A stretch of DNA of 64,000 nucleotides, taken from assembly GCA_964655065.1 (NCBI GenBank), contig CAZZLC010000023.1:1-64000 (forward strand). The letters are read 5' to 3'. The position numbers and the translations under genes are program-made. The notes under the pieces are model-generated. The model was not told the origin of the DNA. It was given only the letters and a program-made list of their open reading frames with translations, and did no database searches. Below are positions 56,561-64,000 of the stretch, in pieces (position 1 is the first letter of the stretch; each line of letters starts with the position of its first letter). Source of the DNA: DRPG01 sp964655065 (lineage in GTDB: Bacteria > Myxococcota_A > UBA796 > GCA-2862545).

Positions 56561-57559
56561 TCACGTCTGGCGTACCTCACCCGAGTGTCGGACCGGGGTC
56601 ACCGGCAGGTGGGAGAGCAGGGCGACCCACTCGGCCTGGTCCCTCCGCCGGAGTGCGCTCGCGATCAGGGGTCGGAGGACGGGACCGGCGATCGCCCGGG
56701 CGGGCAGCGTCCACGACGCGAAGCGCTGCAGGTCGAGCGCCTCGCAGAGCTCGCGCCAGAAGTGGCGCTCCGTCACGATGCCGATCGCGACGAACCGGCG
56801 GTCGCGACAACGGAACACGCCGTAGTGCGGCAGCGCGTGAAGGCCGAGGCGGGCCATGCGACGGATGGTCGGGGCGGCGAGCGAGCGCGCCCACGGCGGC
56901 ACCACGTCGCTGGAGGCCCCGACGAGGTCGACCTGGGACCACACGTGGGTCCACGCTCCGATCTCCTCGGTCATGGCGATGTCGAGGGTGACGCCGTCTC
57001 CCGTCTGTTGCCGCAGGTACAGCGCGGCGCAGATCCGGGTCACGGCGCGACTGGCCGCCGCGAGGTCCGCCACGGGGAGGGGGAGGCCCTCGGGGTGGTC
57101 GCGCGCGTCGCGGTTGAGGTGGCAGGTGCCGACGAGCGCCTGGACGTTGAGATCGTGGGCCGGCTGTTCGCGACGCGGGCTCGTCTGGCCGAAGGCGCTG
57201 ATCGAGCAGTAGACCAGTCGCGGGTTGCGAGCCCGGACCACGTCGGGCCCGCAGCCCAGGCGATCGACGACGCCGGGCCGGAACCCTTCGACCAACACGT
57301 CCACGGTCTCCGCGAGGTCGAGGAGCGCGGCCAGGTCGGCGGGCTCGCCGAGGTCGAGGGTGCGGACGGACTTGCGGTGGTTGAGCGCCTCGAAGAGGTC
57401 GGGCATCGCGCGGGCAGGGTCGCCCTTCGGAGGCTCGATCTTCAGCACTTCGGCCCCGAGTGCTGCGAGCTGGTCGGTCGCGTAGGGACCCGGCAGGTTG
57501 ACGGTGAGGTCGAGGACGCGGATCCCGGCGAGAGGGGCGTCGTGAGCAGTTGCGAGCAC
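56561..57559 (-). CDS. CoA-transferase / acyl-CoA racemase (CaiB-BaiF family III)
   Basis: 332 residues. VLDLTVNLPGPYATDQLAAL, VEGFRPGVVDRLG, ARNPRLVYCSISAFGQ and the catalytic Asp region HDLNVQALVG are typical; the closest pattern is alpha-methylacyl-CoA racemase. It is a little shorter than most relatives (about 360-400). Moves CoA between acids or epimerises branched acyl-CoAs. GTG 57559 follows GGAGGA. The gene on the right is divergent. Confidence 0.9.
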   Translation of the reverse strand: MLATAHDAPLAGIRVLDLTVNLPGPYATDQLAALGAEVLKIEPPKGDPARAMPDLFEALNHRKSVRTLDLGEPADLAALLDLAETVDVLVEGFRPGVVDRLGCGPDVVRARNPRLVYCSISAFGQTSPRREQPAHDLNVQALVGTCHLNRDARDHPEGLPLPVADLAAASRAVTRICAALYLRQQTGDGVTLDIAMTEEIGAWTHVWSQVDLVGASSDVVPPWARSLAAPTIRRMARLGLHALPHYGVFRCRDRRFVAIGIVTERHFWRELCEALDLQRFASWTLPARAIAGPVLRPLIASALRRRDQAEWVALLSHLPVTPVRHSGEVRQT

Positions 57560-57638
57560 GTCTCCTCCACGGAGGGTCCGCACCGTAGCCCGCGGGGACG
57601 CGATACGTGCGCTGCTCTCTCGGCTGGGGACGACGAAG

Positions 57639-59444
57639 ATGCTGCAGGTGTGGTTCGCGATGATGGTCGGCTGTCCGAAGGGGAGCCCCGAGGGGCTCTC
57701 CGAGCAACCTGGTGTCCGCGACGTCTCACCGCTCCGCGACGAGGCGCTGCGCGGGGTGGACACCCCGGTGCTGCAGACGCTCCTCGCCGAACACTGGTCG
57801 GCCACGATGGCCCGCTTCCCGCAGTGGGCCAACGATCTCGGTGACCGACGGTTCTCGACCGCGCTCTACGATCCTTCGCCAGAGGCCCGCGACGCGTGGA
57901 TGGCCGCCCAGCGCGACTGGCTCGTGCGTCTGTCGGCGATCCCCGACGCATCGCTGACCGTTCGCGATCGGCTCACCCGGGAGCTGTTGCAGCGCGACCT
58001 GCGGTCGTCCCTGCGCTCGAGGGTCTGCCAGTTCGACGAGTGGTCCGTCTCGGCGCGGTCGAACGCCCTGGTCGGGGCCAACTCGCTCGCCGAGAACCCC
58101 CGGCTCGACGATGCGGCCGACGCCAGCGATCTCCTCGCGCGATACCGTTTGGTTCCGAAGGTCATACGGCAGGAAACGGCGAACCTCCGCCGAGGGCTCG
58201 CCGAAGGTCGCGTCGGCGTGGCCGGGTCGATCGCGCTCGTGGTGGACATGCTGGACGCGCAGCTCGCGGCGGAGGGCGTGGACTGGCCCATGGCCGAGCC
58301 GCTCGACGATGCACCCGACTTCGAGGGGCGAGACGCCTGGCGCGCCGAGGTGCTCGCCACCCTCGACACCGACGTCCGGGCGGCGCTCGAGGAGTATCGC
58401 GACGTGCTGCGCGACGAGCTCGTGCCCGCCGCTCGCACCGGAGAGGCCATCGGCTTGCACGCCCTCGTCGACGGGGAGGCCTGCTACGAGGCGCTGATCG
58501 AGGCCCACACCACGCTTCCGCGGACCGCTGACGAGCTCCATCAGCTCGGGCTCGACGAGCTCGCGTCGATCCACGCCGAGTTCCGGACGCTCGGCCAGCG
58601 CGTGTTCGGCACCAACGACCTCGCGGCGATCTTCGAGCGGCTCCGCACCGACGACGCGCTGCGGTTCGACACGGCGGCCCAGGTCCGTCAGACCGCCGAA
58701 GACGCGCTGGCGAGGGCGGAGGCGGCGATGCCGGACTTCTTCGGGCGAGTGCCCGAGGCCTCCTGCGTCGTCGAGCCGATCCCCGATTACCTGGCTCCGC
58801 ACACCACGATCGCCTACTATCAGCGCCCCCGTCCCGACGGGTCCCGGCCCGGCATCTACTTCGTCAACACCTACCAACCCGAGACCCGGCCCCGTCACGA
58901 GGCCGAGGTGCTCGCGTTCCACGAGTCGATCCCGGGGCACCACCTCCAGATCGCGATTGCCCAGGAGCTCGAGGCGCTGCCCGCGTTCCGCCGGCACGGC
59001 TCGTTCACCGCGTTCGTGGAGGGATGGGCCCTCTACACCGAGCGGCTCTCCGAGGAGATGGGGCTGTACAGCGGCGACACCGATCGCCTCGGCATGCTCT
59101 CCTTCGACGCGTGGCGGGCCTCGAGGCTCGTGGTGGACACGGGGGTGCACGCCAAGGGCTGGTCACGTGAGCGCGCAGAGCAGTTCATGGAGGAAAACAC
59201 ACCACTCGCGGTCAACAACATCGCGAACGAGGTCGACCGCTACGTGAACACCCCCGGACAGGCGTTGGCCTACAAAGTCGGGCAACTCGAGATAGCCCGG
59301 CTGCGCGACCAGGCGAGGACCCAGCTCGGTGACGCATTCTCCTACCCGGACTTTCACGATCAGGTGCTCGGCGCCGGGGCGGTACCGCTCCCCATCCTGG
59401 TGCGGCGGGTCGAGGCCTGGCTGGCTCGGGCCGCAGCGAACTGA
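57639..59444 (+). CDS. DUF885 family lipoprotein, probable metallopeptidase
   Basis: 601 residues. The signal MLQVWFAMMVGC ends in a lipobox. The C-terminal half has the family zinc motif HESIPGHH (about residue 428) and downstream FVEGWALYTERLSEEMGLY with a likely third ligand Glu. DUF885 proteins resemble M32-like metallocarboxypeptidases, and peptidase activity is likely but unproved. A weak hairpin at 59451-59463 may end the transcript. Confidence 0.88.
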   Translation: MLQVWFAMMVGCPKGSPEGLSEQPGVRDVSPLRDEALRGVDTPVLQTLLAEHWSATMARFPQWANDLGDRRFSTALYDPSPEARDAWMAAQRDWLVRLSAIPDASLTVRDRLTRELLQRDLRSSLRSRVCQFDEWSVSARSNALVGANSLAENPRLDDAADASDLLARYRLVPKVIRQETANLRRGLAEGRVGVAGSIALVVDMLDAQLAAEGVDWPMAEPLDDAPDFEGRDAWRAEVLATLDTDVRAALEEYRDVLRDELVPAARTGEAIGLHALVDGEACYEALIEAHTTLPRTADELHQLGLDELASIHAEFRTLGQRVFGTNDLAAIFERLRTDDALRFDTAAQVRQTAEDALARAEAAMPDFFGRVPEASCVVEPIPDYLAPHTTIAYYQRPRPDGSRPGIYFVNTYQPETRPRHEAEVLAFHESIPGHHLQIAIAQELEALPAFRRHGSFTAFVEGWALYTERLSEEMGLYSGDTDRLGMLSFDAWRASRLVVDTGVHAKGWSRERAEQFMEENTPLAVNNIANEVDRYVNTPGQALAYKVGQLEIARLRDQARTQLGDAFSYPDFHDQVLGAGAVPLPILVRRVEAWLARAAAN

Positions 59445-59450
59445 CGCAGG

Positions 59451-59463
59451 CTCGCCAGGCGAG
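59451..59463 (+). terminator. Weak terminator-like hairpin after the DUF885 gene
   Basis: CTCGC-CAG-GCGAG starts six bases after the stop and is followed by the pyrimidine-rich TCTCTCCC. The stem has only five pairs. Confidence 0.3.
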
Positions 59464-59549
59464 TCTCTCCCACCCGACGTTGGGCGGACGGGTCAACCGA
59501 CGTTCCAGTTATGGGGCCCGCGAAGGGACCAGGCACCGGAGGCCCGTCC

Positions 59550-62468
59550 GTGACTCCCGACAGTCTGCTCAGTGGCGAGAACGCGTCGTACCTCGACGAG
59601 ATGTACACGCGGTGGCTCGAAGATCCTCAATCGGTGGAGCCCCAGTGGCGAACCTGGTTCGAGTCGCTCGACGAGCGGCCCCCCAACGGCCTGCCGATGG
59701 GAGAGCCCTCGCCGTATCGGCCGTCGATCTTCCACGGCGGTAACGGTGTGGCAACCGGCGAGGTGGCGTCGGGGTCCCGACAGGCCAAGGTCGTGCAGCT
59801 CATCAACGCCTACCGCGTGCGCGCGCACCTCGCGGCCCGGATCGATCCGCTCGGGCGCCGGGAGCGCCATCAGCACGAAGAGCTGACCCTCGAGTACTAC
59901 GGCCTGTCCGAGGCCGACCTCGACGTCGAGGTCGACACGGCTCCCGCCTACGGGTTGCCGCCGAGGCTCACGCTGCGCCAGCTCATCGAGCACCTTCGCC
60001 GGGTGTACTGCGGGGCCATCGGGGCGGAGTTCATGAACATCATGGACAACCCCCAGAAGCGATGGATCCAGCACTCGCTCGAGACGCTCCCCGATACGTC
60101 CGTCCTCTCGCCGACCGCGGAGCGTCGCGTGTTCCGGAAGCTGTGCGACGCCGAGAACTTCGAGCGGATGCTGCACAATCGATTCCCCGGAACCAAGCGC
60201 TTCTCCCTCGAGGGCGGCGAGACCCTGATTCCGCTTCTCGACCTCGTCGTGAACTACGCCTCTCTCGAGGGAGTCGACGAGATCGTGATCGGCATGGCTC
60301 ACCGGGGCCGGCTGAACACCCTCGTCAACATCCTCGGGAAGCCCGCGCACATCGTGGTGAGCGAGTTCGAGGGGGTCCACGGGACCACCCAGGGCTCTGG
60401 CGACGTGAAGTACCACCTCGGGTACTCTTCCGATCAGGTCACCCTGGTCGACAGGCCCATGCACATCTCCCTCACGCCGAACCCCTCCCACCTCGAGGCG
60501 GTGAACGCGGTCGTCGAGGGGCGGGTACGGGCCAAGCAGCGGCGGGCGGGTGACGACGAGGGGCGGCGGGTACTGCCCCTCCTCATCCACGGTGACGCGG
60601 CGTTCTCGGGGCAGGGTTCGGTGATGGAGGTGCTCAACCTCTCCGAGCTGCACGGCTACCAAACGGGCGGCACCGTCCACGTCGTGGTGAACAACCAGAT
60701 CGGCTTCACCACCCCCCCCGCAGAGGGGCGATCGACCGAGTACGCGACCGACATCGCGCGAATGCTGGCCGTACCGATCTTCCACGTCAACGGGGAGGTT
60801 CCGCGAGACGTCGCGGCGGTGACGCGAATGGCCATCGATTATCGTCAGCGGTTCAAGCGCGACGTGGTCATCGACATGCTGTGCTACCGCAAGCACGGGC
60901 ACAACGAGGGCGACGAGCCGTCCTTCACCCAGCCCAAGATGTACGAGGTCATCCGCAACAAGCCGAACCCGCGCGAGGTCTATGCCGAGCACCTCGTGCG
61001 CATCGGCACGCTGACCGACGAGGAGTGCCGGCAGATCCACCAGGAGTCGTTCGACGCGATGCAGCGCGCAGCCGAGCGGGCGGCCACTCCGGTGCCCGGG
61101 GAGCGGCACGGGGTGCCCATGAAGCCAGGTGATCCCGACGAGGCCACCTACTCCCGCCCCAACGACGGCCCCACCGTCGACACCGACCCGACGGTTCACA
61201 AGGCCGCGATGATGGCCGTCATGTGGTCGCGGTACCTCGACGGCAGGCTGTCCGATCCGGTCGACACCACGTTCGACGAGGATCGGCTCGTCGAGCTGCT
61301 GCGCGCCGCCAATACGGTTCCCGAGGGCTTCACCGCGCACGCCAAGATCAAGCGGCTGTTCAAGCAGCGCCGGGCCATGCTCGACGGGGAGCGGCCCGTC
61401 GACTGGGCGATCGGGGAGCAGGCAGCGTTCGTGAGCCTCCTCGACGAGGGCATCGGGGTGCGGCTGTCTGGTCAGGACTCCGGGCGGGGCACGTTCTCGC
61501 ACCGGCACGCGGTCATCACCGACATCAAGACCGGAGAAGAGCACTACCCTCTGGCCGTGCTCGACACCCGCCCCTCGTCCCCCAGCGCGCGGTCCGAAGC
61601 GAACGGATCCGGGAACGGTTGGCGGGCCACCTTCGACGCGATCGACAGCTCGCTGTCGGAACTCGCGGTGCTCGGCTTCGAGGTCGGCTACGCCTTCGAC
61701 ACGCCCGACCAGCTCGTGATCTGGGAGGCCCAGTTCGGTGACTTCGCCAACGGGGCCCAGGTCATCATCGACCAGTACCTGGCTTCGTCCGAGCAGAAGT
61801 GGAACCGGTTCTGCGGTCTCGTGCTCCTCCTGCCCCACGGCTACGAGGGGCAGGGTCCCGAGCACTCGAGCGCCCGGCTCGAGCGGTTCCTGCAGCTCTG
61901 CGCCGAGGACAACCTCCAGGTGGCGAACTGCACCACCCCGGCGAACTTCCACCACCTGCTGCGGCGTCAGATGCTCCGCGACGTGCGCAAGCCTCTCGTC
62001 GTCATGACTCCCAAGTCGCTCCTGCGGCATCCCGAGGCCACCTCCACCCTCGACGAGCTCGCGAACGGCTCGTTCCAGCCGGTGATCGACGACACCGAGG
62101 TCACGTCGAAGGCCCGGCGGGTGGTCTTCTGTAGCGGCAAGGTCTACTACGACCTGCTCGCGTACCGGCGGGAGCACGACATCCGCAACGTCGCCCTCGT
62201 TCGGGTCGAGGAGCTCTATCCGTTCGCTCGGGAGGCGGTGGCGGACGTGCTCGGTCGTCACCGCAAGGCGGAGGTGGTGTGGTGCCAGGAGGAGCCCCGG
62301 AACATGGGGGCCTGGTCCTACTGGCTGCAGGCCTGGCTCGACGAGTTCGGTGACCGCAAGCCTCCCCGGTACGTGGGCCGCAAGGCCGCGGCGAGCCCCG
62401 CCACGGGGTCCCACCAACAACACCTGCGCGAACAGAACGCGCTCATCGCCGAGGCGTTCGCGGACTGA
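59550..62468 (+). CDS. sucA: 2-Oxoglutarate dehydrogenase E1 component
   Basis: 972 residues from GTG 59550, chosen because GGAGG lies at 59538-59542; ATG 59511 is in frame but has no ribosome site. Thiamine-diphosphate-dependent decarboxylation of 2-oxoglutarate in the TCA cycle. The E1o N-terminus (GENASYLDEMYTRWLEDP) and the catalytic region GMAHRGRLN, HGDAAFSGQGSVMEV and RKHGHNEGDEPSFTQPKMY are intact, as is LLPHGYEGQGPEHSS. sucB follows 19 bases downstream, forming the usual complex pair. Confidence 0.97.
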   Translation: MTPDSLLSGENASYLDEMYTRWLEDPQSVEPQWRTWFESLDERPPNGLPMGEPSPYRPSIFHGGNGVATGEVASGSRQAKVVQLINAYRVRAHLAARIDPLGRRERHQHEELTLEYYGLSEADLDVEVDTAPAYGLPPRLTLRQLIEHLRRVYCGAIGAEFMNIMDNPQKRWIQHSLETLPDTSVLSPTAERRVFRKLCDAENFERMLHNRFPGTKRFSLEGGETLIPLLDLVVNYASLEGVDEIVIGMAHRGRLNTLVNILGKPAHIVVSEFEGVHGTTQGSGDVKYHLGYSSDQVTLVDRPMHISLTPNPSHLEAVNAVVEGRVRAKQRRAGDDEGRRVLPLLIHGDAAFSGQGSVMEVLNLSELHGYQTGGTVHVVVNNQIGFTTPPAEGRSTEYATDIARMLAVPIFHVNGEVPRDVAAVTRMAIDYRQRFKRDVVIDMLCYRKHGHNEGDEPSFTQPKMYEVIRNKPNPREVYAEHLVRIGTLTDEECRQIHQESFDAMQRAAERAATPVPGERHGVPMKPGDPDEATYSRPNDGPTVDTDPTVHKAAMMAVMWSRYLDGRLSDPVDTTFDEDRLVELLRAANTVPEGFTAHAKIKRLFKQRRAMLDGERPVDWAIGEQAAFVSLLDEGIGVRLSGQDSGRGTFSHRHAVITDIKTGEEHYPLAVLDTRPSSPSARSEANGSGNGWRATFDAIDSSLSELAVLGFEVGYAFDTPDQLVIWEAQFGDFANGAQVIIDQYLASSEQKWNRFCGLVLLLPHGYEGQGPEHSSARLERFLQLCAEDNLQVANCTTPANFHHLLRRQMLRDVRKPLVVMTPKSLLRHPEATSTLDELANGSFQPVIDDTEVTSKARRVVFCSGKVYYDLLAYRREHDIRNVALVRVEELYPFAREAVADVLGRHRKAEVVWCQEEPRNMGAWSYWLQAWLDEFGDRKPPRYVGRKAAASPATGSHQQHLREQNALIAEAFAD

Positions 62469-62487
62469 ACGCCTCCTGGAGAAGGCC

Positions 62488-63711
62488 ATGGTCGACGTGA
62501 CCATTCCTCAGATCGGGGAGTCCATCACCACCGTGTTCATCGCGCGGTGGATCAAGAAACCGGGCGAGGCCGTGGCCACGGGCGACGCGATCGTCGAGCT
62601 CGACTCCGACAAAGCGTCGATGGAGGTCCCTTCGCCGTCGTCGGGCGTGCTCTCCGAGACCCTGGTCGAGGAAGGCGACGAGGTCGAGATCGGCAGTGTG
62701 GTCGCTCGCATCGACGAGACGGCCAGCCCCTCGGAGTCCGCCCCGGCGAGCGAGTCCGCATCGGCGAGCGAGTCCGCATCGGCGAGCAAGTCCGCCCCCG
62801 CGAGCGAGTCCTCACCCGATTCCGCGCCAGCGGAGGTCCCCGCGAACGGCGCCCCGGGTCCGGTGCGGGCCGGCCCCGCGGCGCGCCAGCAGGCGCGCCA
62901 GCAGGGCGTCGACCTCGGCGGGGTTGCAGGGACGGGTCCGCGGGGCCGCGTCACCAGTACCGACGTGCGCGGCAGCACGGGGCCCCAGTCCAGGCCCGCC
63001 GACGCACCGGTGGGCACGACCGAGCGCCGCAAGATGACGCCACTGCGCCGCACGATCGCCCGTCGCCTCGTCGAGGCACAGCACAACGCGGCCATGCTCA
63101 CGACGTTCAACGAGATCGACATGAGCCGCGTCATGGCCCTGCGCAAGCAGTACCAGGAGGACTTCAAGGCCCGCCACGGCATCAAGCTCGGGTTCATGAG
63201 CTTCTTCGTGAAGGCGGCCATCGAGGCGCTCAAGGAGTTCCCCTCGGTCAATGCCGAGATCGACGGTGACGACATCGTGTACAAGCACTTCTTCAACATC
63301 GGTGTCGCGGTGAGCGGACCCAAGGGTCTCGTGGTGCCGGTGGTCAAGAACGCCGACCGGCTCTCGTTCGCCGAGGTGGAGATGGCGATCGGGGAGCTCG
63401 GGGCCAAGGCGCGTGACAACAAGCTGCGCCCCGAGGACTTTCAGGACGGCACGTTCACCTTGTCGAACGGCGGGATCTTCGGCTCGCTGATGTCGACGCC
63501 GATTCTCAATCCCCCACAGTCGGGGATTCTCGGCATGCACGCCATCCAGCAGCGTCCGGTCGGGGTCGACGGCGAGGTCGTCTTGCGGCCCATGATGTAC
63601 GTGGCGCTGTCCTACGACCACCGCATCATCGACGGGCGCGAGGCGGTCTCGTTCCTCGTGCGCATCAAGCAGGGGGTCGAGAACCCCGAGAGAATCCTCC
63701 TGGAAGTTTGA
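62488..63711 (+). CDS. sucB: Dihydrolipoyllysine succinyltransferase (2-oxoglutarate dehydrogenase E2)
   Basis: 407 residues from ATG 62488. The lipoyl domain has the modified Lys in ELDSDKASMEVPSP; a Ser/Ala/Glu linker built on four 18-bp repeats follows; the E3-binding domain includes ARQQARQQGVDLGGVAGTG; the catalytic domain ends with SYDHRIIDGREAV carrying the active His. It takes the succinyl group from SucA and passes it to CoA. lpd would be expected next; the window ends soon after. Confidence 0.97.
   Translation: MVDVTIPQIGESITTVFIARWIKKPGEAVATGDAIVELDSDKASMEVPSPSSGVLSETLVEEGDEVEIGSVVARIDETASPSESAPASESASASESASASKSAPASESSPDSAPAEVPANGAPGPVRAGPAARQQARQQGVDLGGVAGTGPRGRVTSTDVRGSTGPQSRPADAPVGTTERRKMTPLRRTIARRLVEAQHNAAMLTTFNEIDMSRVMALRKQYQEDFKARHGIKLGFMSFFVKAAIEALKEFPSVNAEIDGDDIVYKHFFNIGVAVSGPKGLVVPVVKNADRLSFAEVEMAIGELGAKARDNKLRPEDFQDGTFTLSNGGIFGSLMSTPILNPPQSGILGMHAIQQRPVGVDGEVVLRPMMYVALSYDHRIIDGREAVSFLVRIKQGVENPERILLEV
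62743..62814 (+). repeat. Four 18-bp tandem repeats in the sucB linker
   Basis: Units at 62743-62760, 62761-62778, 62779-62796 and 62797-62814 encode P/S-A-S-E/K-S-A/S. They form the flexible linker after the lipoyl domain and are likely to vary in copy number between strains. Confidence 0.85.
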
Positions 63712-63768
63712 TGCTTCCTCAAGTCGGGAGGATCCCCATCCGATCCCCTCCTCGTAAGGAGAGATCCC

Positions 63769-63960
63769 ATGGCCGACTCCGACAATCGCTACCGACCGAT
63801 ATCCGCGCGGCCGCGACTTCCCGTGCGGATGCGTCACGTCGAAACTCCTCCGCCGCAGAGCCGTGGTCCGACCGAACCAAAAGGGGACGTCAACCCCCAG
63901 CCCGATCCGTCGGGTGACCGGTCGTCCGGAGGCTCCCGCTCGGGGTCTTCGACTCGCTGA
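63769..63960 (+). CDS. Small disordered protein, tentative
   Basis: 63 residues from ATG 63769, with a good AAGGAGA site six bases upstream. The product is rich in Pro, Ser, Gly and Arg, with no predicted fold or motif. It lies 57 bases after sucB and could be a linker-like gene or a chance ORF. The strong ribosome site is the main support; lpd is not the product. Confidence 0.4.
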   Translation: MADSDNRYRPISARPRLPVRMRHVETPPPQSRGPTEPKGDVNPQPDPSGDRSSGGSRSGSSTR

Positions 63961-64000
63961 GCCATCGCGCACGCCGACGCTCGTCGCGGCAACCCGGCTC

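Noticed and set aside
59493..62504. 1000-codon open frame antisense to sucA
   Set aside because: It exactly shadows a well-identified gene and encodes low-complexity Arg/Asp/Val-rich protein with no domain.
63725..63751. Imperfect inverted repeat GGGAGGATC/GATCCCCTCC after sucB as a terminator
   Set aside because: Requires a two-base bulge and is followed by a ribosome site rather than a T-run.

Overview
This window looks like a scaffolded draft assembly (probably a metagenome bin) of a GC-rich Gram-negative bacterium, most likely from the Myxococcota / old Deltaproteobacteria. The signs are a long secreted protein of tandem Cys-rich ETDVDCGG-type repeats, a lipoprotein full of MopE-type D-x-D-x-D-G metal-binding motifs, many lipoprotein signals (starts near 115, 7519, 9245, 16224, 16276, 33933, 56450 and 57639), HDOD and Ser/Thr-kinase-like regulators, and frequent GTG/TTG starts. 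This placement is inference from gene content, not a database result. I saw no rRNA, tRNA, CRISPR array, insertion sequence or prophage, and no real gene-free stretch above 300 bases.

Three 100-N gaps are present. Those at 40659-40758 and 49393-49492 are flanked by identical 55-base ends, so the contigs really overlap and the Ns are spurious; removing 155 bases at the second restores one 423-residue gene. The gap at 1409-1508 lies in near-identical 144-bp coding repeats and is a true repeat-collapse gap.

Layout. 1-9.3 kb: giant secreted Cys-rich/propeller protein, a truncated VOC gene, E. coli-type TyrA fusion, small membrane and surface proteins, and a lipoprotein esterase. 9.3-15 kb: tyrS, argG-argH, and a Klenow-like family A polymerase. 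15-26 kb: triple FKBP lipoprotein, two haem c proteins, a pseudokinase, the spoVR-yhbH operon, and a TetR-controlled ABC exporter with three operator dyads. 26-33 kb: patatin lipase, then a tightly coupled operon (Zn-ribbon/TPR protein, a DapF-like epimerase with both catalytic Cys replaced by Ser, a GNAT-nitrilase fusion, an unknown protein), then a carotenoid oxygenase. 34-42 kb: MopE-type lipoprotein, HDOD regulator, GNAT, dienoyl-CoA isomerase, a second degenerate kinase, and a fumarylacetoacetate hydrolase. 42-46.5 kb: an unfamiliar cluster (HATPase-like protein, arrestin-like membrane protein, P-loop protein, two zinc-ribbon membrane proteins). 46.5-57.6 kb, all minus strand: class V aminotransferase, bactofilin-like membrane protein, HtpX-like protease, pckA, UPF0158, EEP nuclease, dps, CoA-transferase. 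57.6-64 kb: DUF885 lipoprotein, sucA, sucB and a small disordered ORF.

Metabolically the window holds pieces of Tyr, Arg and possibly lysine/peptidoglycan synthesis, gluconeogenesis (pckA), the TCA cycle (sucAB) and acyl-CoA metabolism. The parts least explained by known families are the 27.7-32.3 kb operon, the 41.7-46.5 kb cluster, and the two kinase-fold proteins that have lost catalytic residues.
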